Counted from the stretch's first letter, positions 25,332 to 33,410 are shown. The stretch: DNA of 64,000 nt from Nonomuraea soli (GCF_013761175.1 NZ_JACDUR010000005.1:282970-346969); one strand, 5' to 3'. Made by a program: numbers and translations. Notes: generated by a model not told the origin, from the letters alone.

Positions 25332-25702
25332 TGGCAAGCATGGACGTCTCCCTCAAGGAGATGATGGCCATCGACGGCGCACTGGGAGCGTGCGTGGTCG
25401 ACTACGGCAGCGGCATGGCTCTCGGCGTGCTGGGCGGCTCGAAGGAGCTGGACCTGCAGGTCGCGGCGGCCGGCAACACCGAGGTCGTCAAGGCCAAGAT
25501 GCGGACGATGGACACGCTCGGGCTCAAGGACGCCATCGAGGACATCCTCATCACGCTGTCGACGCACTACCACATCATCCGGCCGATGACCGGCCGCGGA
25601 GGCAAGGGCCTGTTCCTCTACCTGGCCCTCGACCGCGGCCGGGCCAACCTCGCCCTCGCCCGTCACCAGCTCAAGGTGATCGAGGAGAAGCTCGAGATCT
25701 GA
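25331..25702 (+). CDS. Roadblock/LC7-fold protein (paralogue of 23791-24162)
   Basis: 123 residues. ACVVDYGSGMALGV, YHIIRPMTGR and FLYLALDRGRANLALARHQL align with the first gene of the cluster, so the two probably arose by duplication and may form a heterodimer. Start ATG shares a base with the preceding stop (TGATG), and GAGGAAAG gives a strong ribosome site. The operon ends here against a convergent hydrolase gene one base away. Function is inferred only by fold. Confidence 0.75.
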   Translation: MASMDVSLKEMMAIDGALGACVVDYGSGMALGVLGGSKELDLQVAAAGNTEVVKAKMRTMDTLGLKDAIEDILITLSTHYHIIRPMTGRGGKGLFLYLALDRGRANLALARHQLKVIEEKLEI

Positions 25703-25703
25703 C

Positions 25704-26558
25704 CTATCCGCGGGTCAGCCGGGTGATCTCCGTGACGAACCGCTCCCAGAGCGGACGCGGCAGATCATGGCCCATGCCGGGGAAGGTGATCAGCCGCGCT
25801 CCCGGGACGGCGGCGGCGGTGGCCTTGCCGCCGTCCACCTGGATCAGCGGATCGGCCTCGCCGTGGAGGACGAGGGTGGGCTTGTCCACCGCGGCGAGGC
25901 GCTCGGTCCGGTCGCCGGAGGCCAGGATGGCCACCAGCTGGCGGGTGGTGCCGGCCGGGTCGTAGGCGCGGTCGTAGGCGAGGCCGGACAGCTTGGCGAT
26001 GCGTTCGTGGTCGGGCTCGTAGCCGGGCGATCCGATCACCGACCAGACGGCCAGCGCGCGCTCGACGGCGGTGGCGCGGTCGGGGGCCGGCGGGGAGAAC
26101 AGCGCGGCGCTCGCCTCGGGGGTGGGCGGTCCCGCCTTGCCGGGCGTGGACATGATCGAGGTGAGGGAGAGCACACGGTCGGGGTGGTTGATCGTGAGTT
26201 CCTGGGCGATCATGCCGCCCATGGAGACGCCCACCACGTGGGCGGCGGGCCAGCCCAGCGCGTCGAGCAGGCCGACGGTGTCGAGCGCCAGGTCGGCGAG
26301 CAGGTACGGGGCCTGCGCGTCGCCCGCGAGCGCGGCGCCCAGGTCGGGGACGCCCGCCTCGTGCAGGTGGGTCGACAGGCCCACGTCGCGGTTGTCGAAA
26401 CGCACCACGTGATGGCCCTGCTCGGCCAGCAGCTCGCAGAAGGCCTCGTCCCACATGATCATCTGGGAGCCGAGTCCCATGATGAGCAGGAGAGGGCGGT
26501 CGCCGGGGGTGCCGAAGCTGTCGTAGGCCAGTTCCAGGCCGTTGGCTTTCGCGCTCAT
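25704..26558 (-). CDS. Alpha/beta hydrolase
   Basis: 284 residues. The nucleophile elbow is GVSMGG, the oxyanion region LLLIMGLGSQMIMW, and the acid and histidine are in VLHGEADPLIQ and GMGHDLP. The cap region and the RFDNRDVGLS motif are typical of aclacinomycin methylesterase/DhaA-like esterases. Cytoplasmic; substrate unknown. ATG 26558 begins 7 bases after a perfect inverted repeat, so expression is probably controlled by a TetR-type protein encoded elsewhere. Confidence 0.88.
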   Translation of the reverse strand: MSAKANGLELAYDSFGTPGDRPLLLIMGLGSQMIMWDEAFCELLAEQGHHVVRFDNRDVGLSTHLHEAGVPDLGAALAGDAQAPYLLADLALDTVGLLDALGWPAAHVVGVSMGGMIAQELTINHPDRVLSLTSIMSTPGKAGPPTPEASAALFSPPAPDRATAVERALAVWSVIGSPGYEPDHERIAKLSGLAYDRAYDPAGTTRQLVAILASGDRTERLAAVDKPTLVLHGEADPLIQVDGGKATAAAVPGARLITFPGMGHDLPRPLWERFVTEITRLTRG

Positions 26559-26564
26559 GGTCAC

Positions 26565-26589
26565 GCGAACAGAATGACATTCTGTTCGC
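26565..26589. promoter_or_regulatory. Perfect 11-bp inverted repeat upstream of the hydrolase gene
   Basis: GCGAACAGAAT (26565-26575) and ATTCTGTTCGC (26579-26589) are perfect complements separated by GAC. Size, symmetry and position just upstream of the start are those of a TetR-family operator. No regulator gene adjoins it, so the cognate protein must be encoded elsewhere in the genome. Confidence 0.8.
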
Positions 26590-26656
26590 ACGAGGTAAAG
26601 GGGACGGCCCGCTGAAAGGGGGATTCAGCGGGACGTCCCCTTTGGACCGTGGAGGC

Positions 26657-27508
26657 TCAGCGCTGGGCGAGCTTCTTGATGCGGTCGCGGCCCAGGAAGA
26701 GGCCACCGCCCAGCACCGCCAGCCCGCCCACCAGCACGAGGCCGGCGGCGTTGGTGTCGGAGGAGCCGTCGATGTTCTCCTTGGCGGCCATGTTCGACAC
26801 CGGGGGCGCCTCGGCCGCGGCCGCGGCCTTGGTGCCCTCGTCGGCCTTCTCGGCCGGCTTGGGAGCGGCGGCCTTGGCGGCGTCGGCCTTCTTGCCCGCC
26901 TCGGCGGCGGCCTTGGCGGCGGTCTGCGCGGCGCTCAGCGGCAGCGGCTTGGCCGGGCTGCTGTCCTTGCGGCCGTAGGCGCCGGTGGAGAAGGCCACCG
27001 GGTGGTTCTTCTTGCCGACACCGTTGCCCCACTTGGTGATGACGTACTCCACCTTCGCGTGGCCCTCGCCGCCGACACCGCTGACGCTCAGGCTGCTGGT
27101 GTTGAAGCTGCCGCCCAGCAGGTAGGCGAAGGTCTTGGCGTCCAGGTCGAGCATGATGCCGCGGTTGGAGGGGGTGCCGGGGCCGCGGTCGCCGACGAAG
27201 AACGGCGCCTTCTTGCCCTTGTAGATCACGTAGCCCTCGGTCATGAGCGGCCAGCTGGGGCTCGCGGCGAGGCCCTTCTGCATGGGGTGGCCACTGGCGG
27301 GCAGACCCGTGTCGCCGTTGCGGCCGGAGCCGTCGTCCCAGTAGTACGAGGCGGTGGTGGAGCCCTTGAGCAGGATCTGCTTCTGCTCCTGCTTCGCCAC
27401 CGGCGTCATCTCGACGTCGGCGTGAGCGGGGACAGAAAGGGTCATGAGACCGGCCAGGACGCCGGAGGTGAGCAGGGTGAACGTACGCATGCCAAAGCGG
27501 GGTGCCAT
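26657..27508 (-). CDS. Secreted cell-wall-associated protein with 3D-like domain and C-terminal membrane anchor
   Basis: 283 residues. A signal peptide (about 1-30, ending VPAHA) is followed by a small barrel with FVGDRGPG and GIMLDLD, resembling the three-aspartate (3D)/RlpA-like fold of peptidoglycan lytic enzymes. Then come an Ala/Lys/Pro-rich wall-spanning stretch (about 190-245) and a C-terminal membrane segment LVLVGGLAVLGGGLFLG with a basic tail. The mRNA leader carries a c-di-AMP riboswitch, a class known in actinomycetes to control wall hydrolases such as resuscitation-promoting factors. GAAGGA lies 11 bases before the ATG at 27508. Enzyme activity is inference. Confidence 0.7.
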   Translation of the reverse strand: MAPRFGMRTFTLLTSGVLAGLMTLSVPAHADVEMTPVAKQEQKQILLKGSTTASYYWDDGSGRNGDTGLPASGHPMQKGLAASPSWPLMTEGYVIYKGKKAPFFVGDRGPGTPSNRGIMLDLDAKTFAYLLGGSFNTSSLSVSGVGGEGHAKVEYVITKWGNGVGKKNHPVAFSTGAYGRKDSSPAKPLPLSAAQTAAKAAAEAGKKADAAKAAAPKPAEKADEGTKAAAAAEAPPVSNMAAKENIDGSSDTNAAGLVLVGGLAVLGGGLFLGRDRIKKLAQR

Positions 27509-27559
27509 GAAAAGCTGAATCCTTCGTGCGGGGATGGGGAAAGGCGCCTGATCAGATGG

Positions 27560-27594
27560 GCGTAGCCGGGCTCGATGCCGGACGGTCGCTACGC
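27560..27594. promoter_or_regulatory. Hairpin in the leader of the 3D-like gene
   Basis: GCGTAGC (27560-27566) pairs with GCTACGC (27588-27594), with an inner CCGG/CCGG pairing around CTCGATG-like loop bases. It lies between the riboswitch terminator and the start codon and may shape the leader RNA; no T-run follows. Confidence 0.4.
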
Positions 27595-27611
27595 GAGGCG
27601 CATAAGATCGT

Positions 27612-27634
27612 TAAAAGGCGGGACTCAGTTCCCG
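27612..27634 (-). terminator. Probable riboswitch-controlled intrinsic terminator
   Basis: On the minus strand CGGGA and TCCCG form a 5-bp stem around ACTGAG, followed by CC and TTTT. It lies about 30 bases past the riboswitch core and 104 bases before the start codon, the place expected of an expression platform. The stem is short, so the assignment is tentative. Confidence 0.5.
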
Positions 27635-27664
27635 GATACCGCTGCGACCGGAATGTGATGCACG

Positions 27665-27806
27665 GGCGTGATCCTCTCCATCTCGCCTACCGGGTTAGCT
27701 GACGGGTTCGGGCGTGGAGATGCCCTACCGACTCGCTGGTCGGATTCACCCCAGATAAGTGGGTCCCCGGCTCCCGCTCGGTGCGGGACTCGGCGTCTGC
27801 CTGACT
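27665..27806 (-). ncRNA. c-di-AMP riboswitch (ydaO/yuaA class)
   Basis: Reading the minus strand, conserved blocks of the ydaO motif appear in order: CCGGGGACCC (27761-27770), GGGTGAATC (27743-27751), a TCGGTAGGGCATCTCC region, then CCCGAACCCGTCAGCTAACC (27693-27712) and GGTAGGCG with GAGAGGA. The class binds c-di-AMP and usually turns genes off at high ligand, here the secreted 3D-like protein. In Streptomyces the same class controls rpfA-type wall hydrolases. This is established for the class; regulation here is inferred. Confidence 0.92.
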
Positions 27807-27812
27807 CCATGG

Positions 27813-27842
27813 ACATTAGGCCAAGAAACGGTCAATTGCCAA
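27813..27842 (-). promoter_or_regulatory. Likely promoter of the riboswitch transcript
   Basis: On the minus strand TTGGCA (27842-27837) and TAATGT (27818-27813) are separated by 18 bases and would start RNA near 27806, just at the first riboswitch helix. The remaining bases up to 27946 hold a small palindrome, CCCAT and ATGGG around AA (27849-27860), and no gene. Confidence 0.5.
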
Positions 27843-27946
27843 ACTAATCCCATAAATGGGGCAAAAGATCTACCTGTAATGGTGATGAAACGCCAGGTCC
27901 AACCCGCCTTTCCGGACGCTGGATCCCCTTTGTTTTCATGGGAAGC

Positions 27947-28891
27947 ATGAAAGCTGTCGCCGTGTCCCGCTTCGGGGCGAGCCCAGAGCTGATGGAACTG
28001 CCGACGCCCGCCCCTGGCCCAGGTCAGGTCCTCGTACGGCTCGCCGGCGCCGGGCTCAACCCGTTCGACTGGAAGGTCGCCGACGGGATGCTCAAGGACT
28101 CCGCGCCCCACCACTTCCCGCTGATCATGGGCGTCGACGGGTCCGGGGTGGTCGAGGCCGTGGGCGAAGGGGTGGAGCTCGTACGGCCCGGCGACTCCGT
28201 CTACGGCCAGTTCATGGACCTGGCCTCCGGCGGAGGCTCCTATGCCGAGTACGCCGTCACCAAGGCCGGTTCCATCGCGCTCGCGCCCCGCTCCATGCCG
28301 CTGCCGAGCGCCGCCGCCATCCCGATCGCCTCCATGACCGCCTACAACCTCGTGGAGAGCGCCCGCGTCACGGCGGGCCAGAAAATACTGATCATCGGCG
28401 CCACCGGCGGGGTCGGCCAGGGAGTCACGCAGTTCGCCTCGACGCTCGGCGCCCACGTGATCGTCACCGCTGGTGCCGACATGGCTCCCCTCATGCGGGA
28501 GTACGGCGCGGCCGAGACCGTGGACCACCTCGCGGGCCCCGTGGTCGCCTCCGTGCGCGCCCTGCACCCCGAGGGCGTCGACGTCCTCGTCGACCTCGTC
28601 CAGGACGCCACGGGTTTCGCCGCCGCCGCCGACCTCGTCAGACCGGGCGGCGCGGCGCTGACCACCCAGGGGGTCGCGGACGTGGGCTCGCTGGCCGAAC
28701 GCTCCATCAGAGCGGTCAACTTCAACAACACCGCCAGCGCCTCGCTCCTGGAGACGCTCGCCTCGCTCATCGACGCGGGGCTGTACGGGGTGCGGATCGA
28801 CGCGGAGGTGTCACTGGAGCAGGCCACCGCCGCCATCGCACGCAACCGCGCGGGCGGGGCCAGGGGCAAGACGATCATCAGGATCGCCTGA
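27947..28891 (+). CDS. NADP-dependent zinc-less alcohol dehydrogenase/quinone oxidoreductase family protein
   Basis: 314 residues of the medium-chain dehydrogenase/reductase fold. The N-terminal GroES-like domain starts MKAVAVSRFG and includes GLNPFDWKVADG; the Rossmann loop is GATGGVGQGV (around residue 145). Zinc-binding cysteines are missing, so it belongs to the quinone-oxidoreductase-like group that reduces enones or quinones with NADPH. ATG 27947 is preferred (GGGAAG upstream); ATG 27938 is an alternative. It is convergent with an ECF41 sigma factor gene, 6 bases away. Confidence 0.88.
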   Translation: MKAVAVSRFGASPELMELPTPAPGPGQVLVRLAGAGLNPFDWKVADGMLKDSAPHHFPLIMGVDGSGVVEAVGEGVELVRPGDSVYGQFMDLASGGGSYAEYAVTKAGSIALAPRSMPLPSAAAIPIASMTAYNLVESARVTAGQKILIIGATGGVGQGVTQFASTLGAHVIVTAGADMAPLMREYGAAETVDHLAGPVVASVRALHPEGVDVLVDLVQDATGFAAAADLVRPGGAALTTQGVADVGSLAERSIRAVNFNNTASASLLETLASLIDAGLYGVRIDAEVSLEQATAAIARNRAGGARGKTIIRIA

Positions 28892-28897
28892 ACGCCC

Positions 28898-29818
28898 TCA
28901 CTCCGGCCGTCTGGCTCCCCGTGTCCACGCGCGGAGCTTGTCGGGGTTGCGGATCGCCCACATGCGGATCACCTGGTCGTCGGCGACCTCGAAGGCGATC
29001 ACCGCCACCGTGACCCCGTCGTTCTGCGCCACCAGGCCGGGCTGACCGTTGACCGTACTCTCCACCAGGGTCATGCCCGGCACGCGCCCGGCCAGGCCCA
29101 GGGCGAAGCGCACCACCTGGTCTCGTCCCTCGATCGGATGGAGCGCGGCGCTGACCAGGCCGCCGCCGTCGGCGACCACGGTCGCGTCGGGGTCGAGCAG
29201 GCCGACGAGCGCCTCGATGTTCTTGGCCTCCCAGGCCTGCTTGAAGTCCCTGACGACGGCTGCGCGCCGGGCCGTGGGGGCGGAGGAGGCGACCTGGGCG
29301 TCGCGCAGCCGCCGCCGGGCGGAGGTGGCGAGCTGGCGGCAGGCGGCGTCGCTGCGCCCGACGATGTCGGCGACCTCGGCGAAGGAGTAGCGGAAGACGT
29401 CGTGGAGGATGAAGGCCACCCGTTCCGCCGGGGTCATCGAGTCGAGCACGACGAGCAGGGCCATGTTGATCGACTCGTCGAGGGTGATGCGGTCGGCCGG
29501 GTCGGCGACGGTCTCGCCCGACGGCGCCCCGGCCCACTCCGCGGGCGCCGGCACCGGTTCCGGGATCCACTCCCCCACATAGCGCTCGCGCCTGGCGCGG
29601 GCCGACCCGAGCATGTCGAGGCAGATCCGCCCGGCGACCTTCATCAGCCAGGCGCCCGGCGTCCCGATGGCCTCGCGCTTGTCGTCGGGCAGGGCGTACC
29701 AGCGGATGTAGGTCTCCTGGACGACGTCCTCCGCGTCGGCGAGGGAGCCGAGCAGCCGGTAGGCGAGGTTGGTGAGCTGGCGCCGCTCGGCGATGATCGG
29801 GTCGTACGGGGTGTTCAC
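28898..29818 (-). CDS. ECF41-type RNA polymerase sigma factor (SigJ-like) with C-terminal SnoaL-like domain
   Basis: About 306 residues. Sigma region 2 (LTNLAYRLLGSLADAEDVVQ) and region 4 (MTPAERVAFILHDVFRYSFAEVA) are followed by an NTF2-like domain with the ECF41 hallmarks DGGG and NPDKL. In ECF41 factors the C-terminal extension tunes the sigma's own activity instead of an anti-sigma factor. GTG 29818 is taken as start; GTG 29830 overlapping the upstream gene is possible. ECF41 genes often sit beside oxidoreductase-like targets, and a convergent oxidoreductase gene is adjacent here. Confidence 0.92.
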   Translation of the reverse strand: MNTPYDPIIAERRQLTNLAYRLLGSLADAEDVVQETYIRWYALPDDKREAIGTPGAWLMKVAGRICLDMLGSARARRERYVGEWIPEPVPAPAEWAGAPSGETVADPADRITLDESINMALLVVLDSMTPAERVAFILHDVFRYSFAEVADIVGRSDAACRQLATSARRRLRDAQVASSAPTARRAAVVRDFKQAWEAKNIEALVGLLDPDATVVADGGGLVSAALHPIEGRDQVVRFALGLAGRVPGMTLVESTVNGQPGLVAQNDGVTVAVIAFEVADDQVIRMWAIRNPDKLRAWTRGARRPE

Positions 29819-29822
29819 GGGA

Positions 29823-30215
29823 TCAGCCACGCGACGCCGCCGGAGTGCGCACGTCGACGGCGGGGAGCGCGGCGGGCTCACGCCGCGGCCAGAGCCGGCT
29901 GGCCTGGACGAGGCTGACGCCGAACAGCAGCACTCCCAGGGGGACGTGGACGGCCGTCGCACCCGCGAGGCCCAGCGCCACCTGCGCCGACACGATCAGC
30001 AGGAAGCCGGCCGCGTGCAGGATCGGCTTGGGCGAGCCGCCACCGGGACGCCACGCCAGGACCGCGGCGATGACGTGGACGACGGCCACGACGAAAATCG
30101 TGTACGAGGCCATGCTGTGCAAGGTGTGCCCGTGGGGGGTGGTGAGCAGCAGCCCGGCGGTGATCGGTGCGGCGAAGAGGACCAGGGTCTGCAGAACGAT
30201 CATGATACGCAACAT
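29823..30215 (-). CDS. Four-helix membrane protein (DUF6220-like)
   Basis: About 130 residues with four hydrophobic helices and histidines placed as in small cytochrome b561-like proteins: AGLLLTTPHGHTLHSMASY, VVHVIAAVLAW, ILHAAGFLL and VHVPLGVLLFGV. This matches the DUF6220 pattern; heme binding is possible but not shown. ATG 30215 is preferred because GGAG lies 9 bases upstream; an ATG at 30254 would add 13 residues. It ends 4 bases before the ECF41 sigma gene, so the two are likely one operon. Confidence 0.65.
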   Translation of the reverse strand: MLRIMIVLQTLVLFAAPITAGLLLTTPHGHTLHSMASYTIFVVAVVHVIAAVLAWRPGGGSPKPILHAAGFLLIVSAQVALGLAGATAVHVPLGVLLFGVSLVQASRLWPRREPAALPAVDVRTPAASRG

Positions 30216-30293
30216 CTCAGGTGACTCCGTCTTCGGGTGTGGACCGTCATCCATACGACGACGCTGCCGCCCGGAATGTGAGGTCTGCTCCGT

Positions 30294-32090
30294 TCAGCCG
30301 CGCAGGGATTCTGCCACGGGACGCCGCGATCCCAGGAGAGCGGGGGCGCCGGTGAGCAGCGCCACCGCCAGCACCGCCGCCGCCACCAGGGCGAACAGCT
30401 CGGGGGCCGAGGGCATCGTGACCCTGGCGCCGTCGCCTCCGGTGATCAGATTGATCACGCCGAAGAGGGCGAACCCTCCGGGGAAGACCCCCAGCGCCGC
30501 GCCGACGAGAGCCGGGAGCACCTGCGCGGCCGCCACCGCCGTACTGACGTCCCGAGGGGTCGCGCCCAGCGCGCGGGCCAGGGCCGAGGAGCGGCGGTTG
30601 TCGAGGACGGTCGCCCAGGTGATGACGAGCGTGTTGACGGCCGCCAGGCAGAGCAGGACGACCGTCCACACGAGCAGCACCTCGCGCAGCACCTCCACCT
30701 GCGCCTGGCCGTACGCCGGCGTGCCGGACCGCGAGGCGAGGAAGGCGTCGAGCACCAGCAGGACGAACAGCCCGCTGACGGTGACCGCGACGCTGACGGC
30801 GCCGAGGACGACCCGCCGGGGACGGCGGGCGGCGACGCGTACGGCCAGAAGCAACGAGGCGGGCAGCCGCGCCGAGATCGCGATCAGCCAGCCGACCCGG
30901 CGCGGCGGGCGCGGGGCGTCGGCCAGCGCCCCCACCGTGCTGGAACGGGCGGCGCGCAGCGACGGAATCCCGGTCGCGACCACGGCCACGCCGAGAGCGG
31001 CGGCGACCACCCAGGCCGCCGTCGCCACGGTCGGCACCGGCGTGGACGCCTGGCCGAGCAACCCGGCTCCCGGCCCGGTCAGCAGGGGCGCGGCCAGCGT
31101 TCCCAGCGCCAGGCCGCCCACCGCCGCGGCCAGCGCCACCAGGACGTACTCGGCGAGCATCACGGCGGCCACCAGTCCCGGCGTGCCGCCGACGGCCTTG
31201 AGCAGCCCGACCCGCCTGGTCTGGTCGGCGATCCGGCCGCCGACCAGCACCGCAAGCCCCGCCACCGCGAGCAGGCCGAGCAGCCAGGCGCCGATCAGCA
31301 GGAGGATCTGGGAGTCTCGCGCCAGCTCCGTGGCCTCCTCCTGGACGGTCTGCCACGTGTGCGTGATCACCGACGGATGAGCGTCCGCGAAACTCCGGGC
31401 CTGGGCGGGATCCGACAGCCTCAGGTTCAGCACGTAGGAGACGTCGTCGCTTAGGGCACGCGTGTCGGCCTGGGTGAGCCAGACCAGCCCGGGGTCACGC
31501 AGCAGACCGGCGGGCAGGTTCGTGCCCTCCGGCACCTCGCCGCTGGCACAGCCGGCGGTGACGTAGCAGGACCCGCCGGGATAGGGCGCCGTCGCGGCGG
31601 TGACCGCGAGGCCGGACACCACGAACGCACGACCGCCGAGGGTGACCTGATCGCCGACGCCGACGCCCAGCGCCCGGGCGAAGGCCGCCTCGAGCACCGC
31701 GCCGCCGTCGCCGGCCCACCCGCCCTCGACCACCGCCGGCCGGTCGACCGCCGCCGACGCGGTGTCGCGCCCGACGACCTGCACGTCGGAGGTGCGCCCC
31801 GCCGCCCGGAGCTCGGACGGCACGACCGGGTAGGGCCCGCTGTATGCGGCGACGCCACTCGCCGTCGCCAGCTTCTCGAGGGTGGCGAGCTGCGCGGAGG
31901 CGACCACGTCGGGCCCCGCCGTCGCCTCCCTGGTGCTCTGGTACGGCCCGGCGGCGGCCTCACGCAGGACCAGCCCCAGCGTCAGCGTCGTGGTCGCCGC
32001 CAGGACGGCCAGCAGCAGGAGCGCGGTCTCGACGCGCCGCCGCCGCAGGTCGCGTACGGCCAGCCGGGCCACGAGCACCATGCGGCCCAT
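30294..32090 (-). CDS. FtsX-like ABC transporter permease (MacB/LolC superfamily)
   Basis: 598 residues: an N-terminal helix, an extracytoplasmic domain of about 200 residues, three helices, then a second half with further helices and the repeat GLLKAVGGTPGLVAAVML and ALARALGATPRDVSTAV, the cytoplasmic coupling segments of FtsX-type permeases. It pairs with the LolD-like ATPase 4 bases upstream. Such systems move lipoproteins, peptides or drugs, or transmit force to wall enzymes. Regulated by the PadR gene at the head of the operon. Confidence 0.88.
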   Translation of the reverse strand: MGRMVLVARLAVRDLRRRRVETALLLLAVLAATTTLTLGLVLREAAAGPYQSTREATAGPDVVASAQLATLEKLATASGVAAYSGPYPVVPSELRAAGRTSDVQVVGRDTASAAVDRPAVVEGGWAGDGGAVLEAAFARALGVGVGDQVTLGGRAFVVSGLAVTAATAPYPGGSCYVTAGCASGEVPEGTNLPAGLLRDPGLVWLTQADTRALSDDVSYVLNLRLSDPAQARSFADAHPSVITHTWQTVQEEATELARDSQILLLIGAWLLGLLAVAGLAVLVGGRIADQTRRVGLLKAVGGTPGLVAAVMLAEYVLVALAAAVGGLALGTLAAPLLTGPGAGLLGQASTPVPTVATAAWVVAAALGVAVVATGIPSLRAARSSTVGALADAPRPPRRVGWLIAISARLPASLLLAVRVAARRPRRVVLGAVSVAVTVSGLFVLLVLDAFLASRSGTPAYGQAQVEVLREVLLVWTVVLLCLAAVNTLVITWATVLDNRRSSALARALGATPRDVSTAVAAAQVLPALVGAALGVFPGGFALFGVINLITGGDGARVTMPSAPELFALVAAAVLAVALLTGAPALLGSRRPVAESLRG

Positions 32091-32094
32091 CGCG

Positions 32095-32841
32095 TCAGTC
32101 CTCCAGCCCGGCGAAGGCGCCGAGCCGGCCCGAGGTGCCGCCGGTGAGCCTGGTCTCGTCGACGAACACCCCGTCGCGCATCGTGATCAGCCGGTCGGCG
32201 GTCGCGGCGATCCGCGCGTCGTGCGTGACGATGACCATCGTGTGCCCCGCCCCGTGCAGGCTGTCGAACAGCTGCAGCACCTCCAGGGTGGCGGCGCTGT
32301 CCAGGTTGCCTGTCGGCTCGTCGGCGAGCACCAGCGACGGCTCGTTGACCAGGGCACGCGCGACCGCGACCCGCTGCCGCTGGCCGCCGGACAGCGCCGA
32401 CGGCAGGAAACGTGCCCGGTCGGCGAGCCCGACCCGCTCCAGCAGCCGCTCCGCCCGGCGCCTGGCCGCCCGCGGCGAGCGCCCCGCCAGCAGCGCGGGC
32501 AGCTCGACGTTCTCGACGGCGGTGAGCTCCTCCATGAGGTGGAAGGCCTGGAAGACGAAACCGATGTCCGTCCTGCGCAGGCGGGCCAGCGACTTCTCGC
32601 CGATGCCGTCGACGCGGCCGCCGTTGAGCCACACCTCGCCGCCCGAGGGCCGGTCGAGGCCGCCCAGCAGGTGGAGCAGCGTCGACTTGCCGCACCCGCT
32701 CGGGCCCATCACCGCGACGGTCTCCCCCGCGCCCACGTCGAGGTCGACGTCGTCGACGGCACGCACCAGTCCTTCGCCCGTGCCGTACTCGCGCCTCAGT
32801 CGGCGGGCACGGAGCACGGGAATGTCGACGGCGTCGTTCAC
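32095..32841 (-). CDS. ABC transporter ATP-binding protein (LolD/MacB type)
   Basis: 248 residues. Walker A GPSGCGKST, Q-loop FVFQAFHLMEELTAVENV, signature LSGGQRQRVAVARAL, Walker B LVLADEPTGNLD and switch VTHDARIAATADR are all intact and of the LolD/MacB subfamily. Its ATG overlaps the stop of the PadR gene by the ATGA pattern, and the permease follows after 4 bases. Function as for the permease. Confidence 0.93.
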   Translation of the reverse strand: MNDAVDIPVLRARRLRREYGTGEGLVRAVDDVDLDVGAGETVAVMGPSGCGKSTLLHLLGGLDRPSGGEVWLNGGRVDGIGEKSLARLRRTDIGFVFQAFHLMEELTAVENVELPALLAGRSPRAARRRAERLLERVGLADRARFLPSALSGGQRQRVAVARALVNEPSLVLADEPTGNLDSAATLEVLQLFDSLHGAGHTMVIVTHDARIAATADRLITMRDGVFVDETRLTGGTSGRLGAFAGLED

Positions 32842-33365
32842 GATGCACTCCTTCTGCTGGTCCAGTTCGTCTCGCAGGCCTCGAGCCAGCGCAGGTCCGC
32901 CTGCAGGCGGAGCACGATGCCCTCGAGCAGCAGGCCCGCGTCGGAGCCCGGCGGCTCCGCCATCGCGGCACGCTGGGCGTCGCGCAACCGGCGCAGCAGC
33001 TCGCGGCGCTGGGTGTCGACGATGGTGATCGGGTCGGCCAGGCGGGCGGCCGCCGCGGCGACGAGCTTGAGATGGAACTCGGCCAGATCGGGCCGGGGCC
33101 AGCTCACCTCGGCGATCCAGTCGGCGACCCGCTGCTGGCCCTCGGGGGTCAGGGAGTACACCTTCCGGTCGGAGCGGTCGGCCGTGTCGGCCAGCCGCTC
33201 GACCGCCACCAGGCCGGCCTTCTCCAGGCGGGTCAGCGTGACGTAGATGTGGCCGGCGTTCATCGCGTCGCCGAGCGGGCCGAGGGCATCGCGCAGCCGC
33301 GCACGCAGCTGGTAGCCGTGTGCCGGCTCCTTGGCCAGCATCGCGAGCACCACTTCTTGCTGCAA
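32838..33365 (-). CDS. PadR family transcriptional regulator
   Basis: 175 residues. The winged helix has VVLAMLAKEPAHGYQLRARL and GHIYVTLTRLEKAGLV, followed by the VYSLTPEGQQRV wing and a C-terminal Vir-like coiled dimerisation region. TTG start, supported by a strong ribosome site (AGGAGGG, 5-6 bases upstream). PadR proteins often control adjacent ABC exporters and respond to their substrates. It heads the operon with the LolD/FtsX-type transporter, and paired TAACCGTTA sites lie directly upstream. Confidence 0.9.
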   Translation of the reverse strand: MQQEVVLAMLAKEPAHGYQLRARLRDALGPLGDAMNAGHIYVTLTRLEKAGLVAVERLADTADRSDRKVYSLTPEGQQRVADWIAEVSWPRPDLAEFHLKLVAAAAARLADPITIVDTQRRELLRRLRDAQRAAMAEPPGSDAGLLLEGIVLRLQADLRWLEACETNWTSRRSAS

Positions 33366-33377
33366 CGGGCCCTCCTG

Positions 33378-33410
33378 TATAACCGTTAGCCCCTACGTCT
33401 AACCGTTATA
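33378..33410. promoter_or_regulatory. Paired TAACCGTTA palindromes upstream of padR
   Basis: TAACCGTTA, itself a 9-base palindrome, occurs at 33380-33388 and 33400-33408, exactly 20 bases apart (two helical turns), and TAT/ATA flanks make the whole 33-base element near-symmetric. It lies just upstream of the padR ribosome site and is a good autoregulatory operator candidate. Confidence 0.72.
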
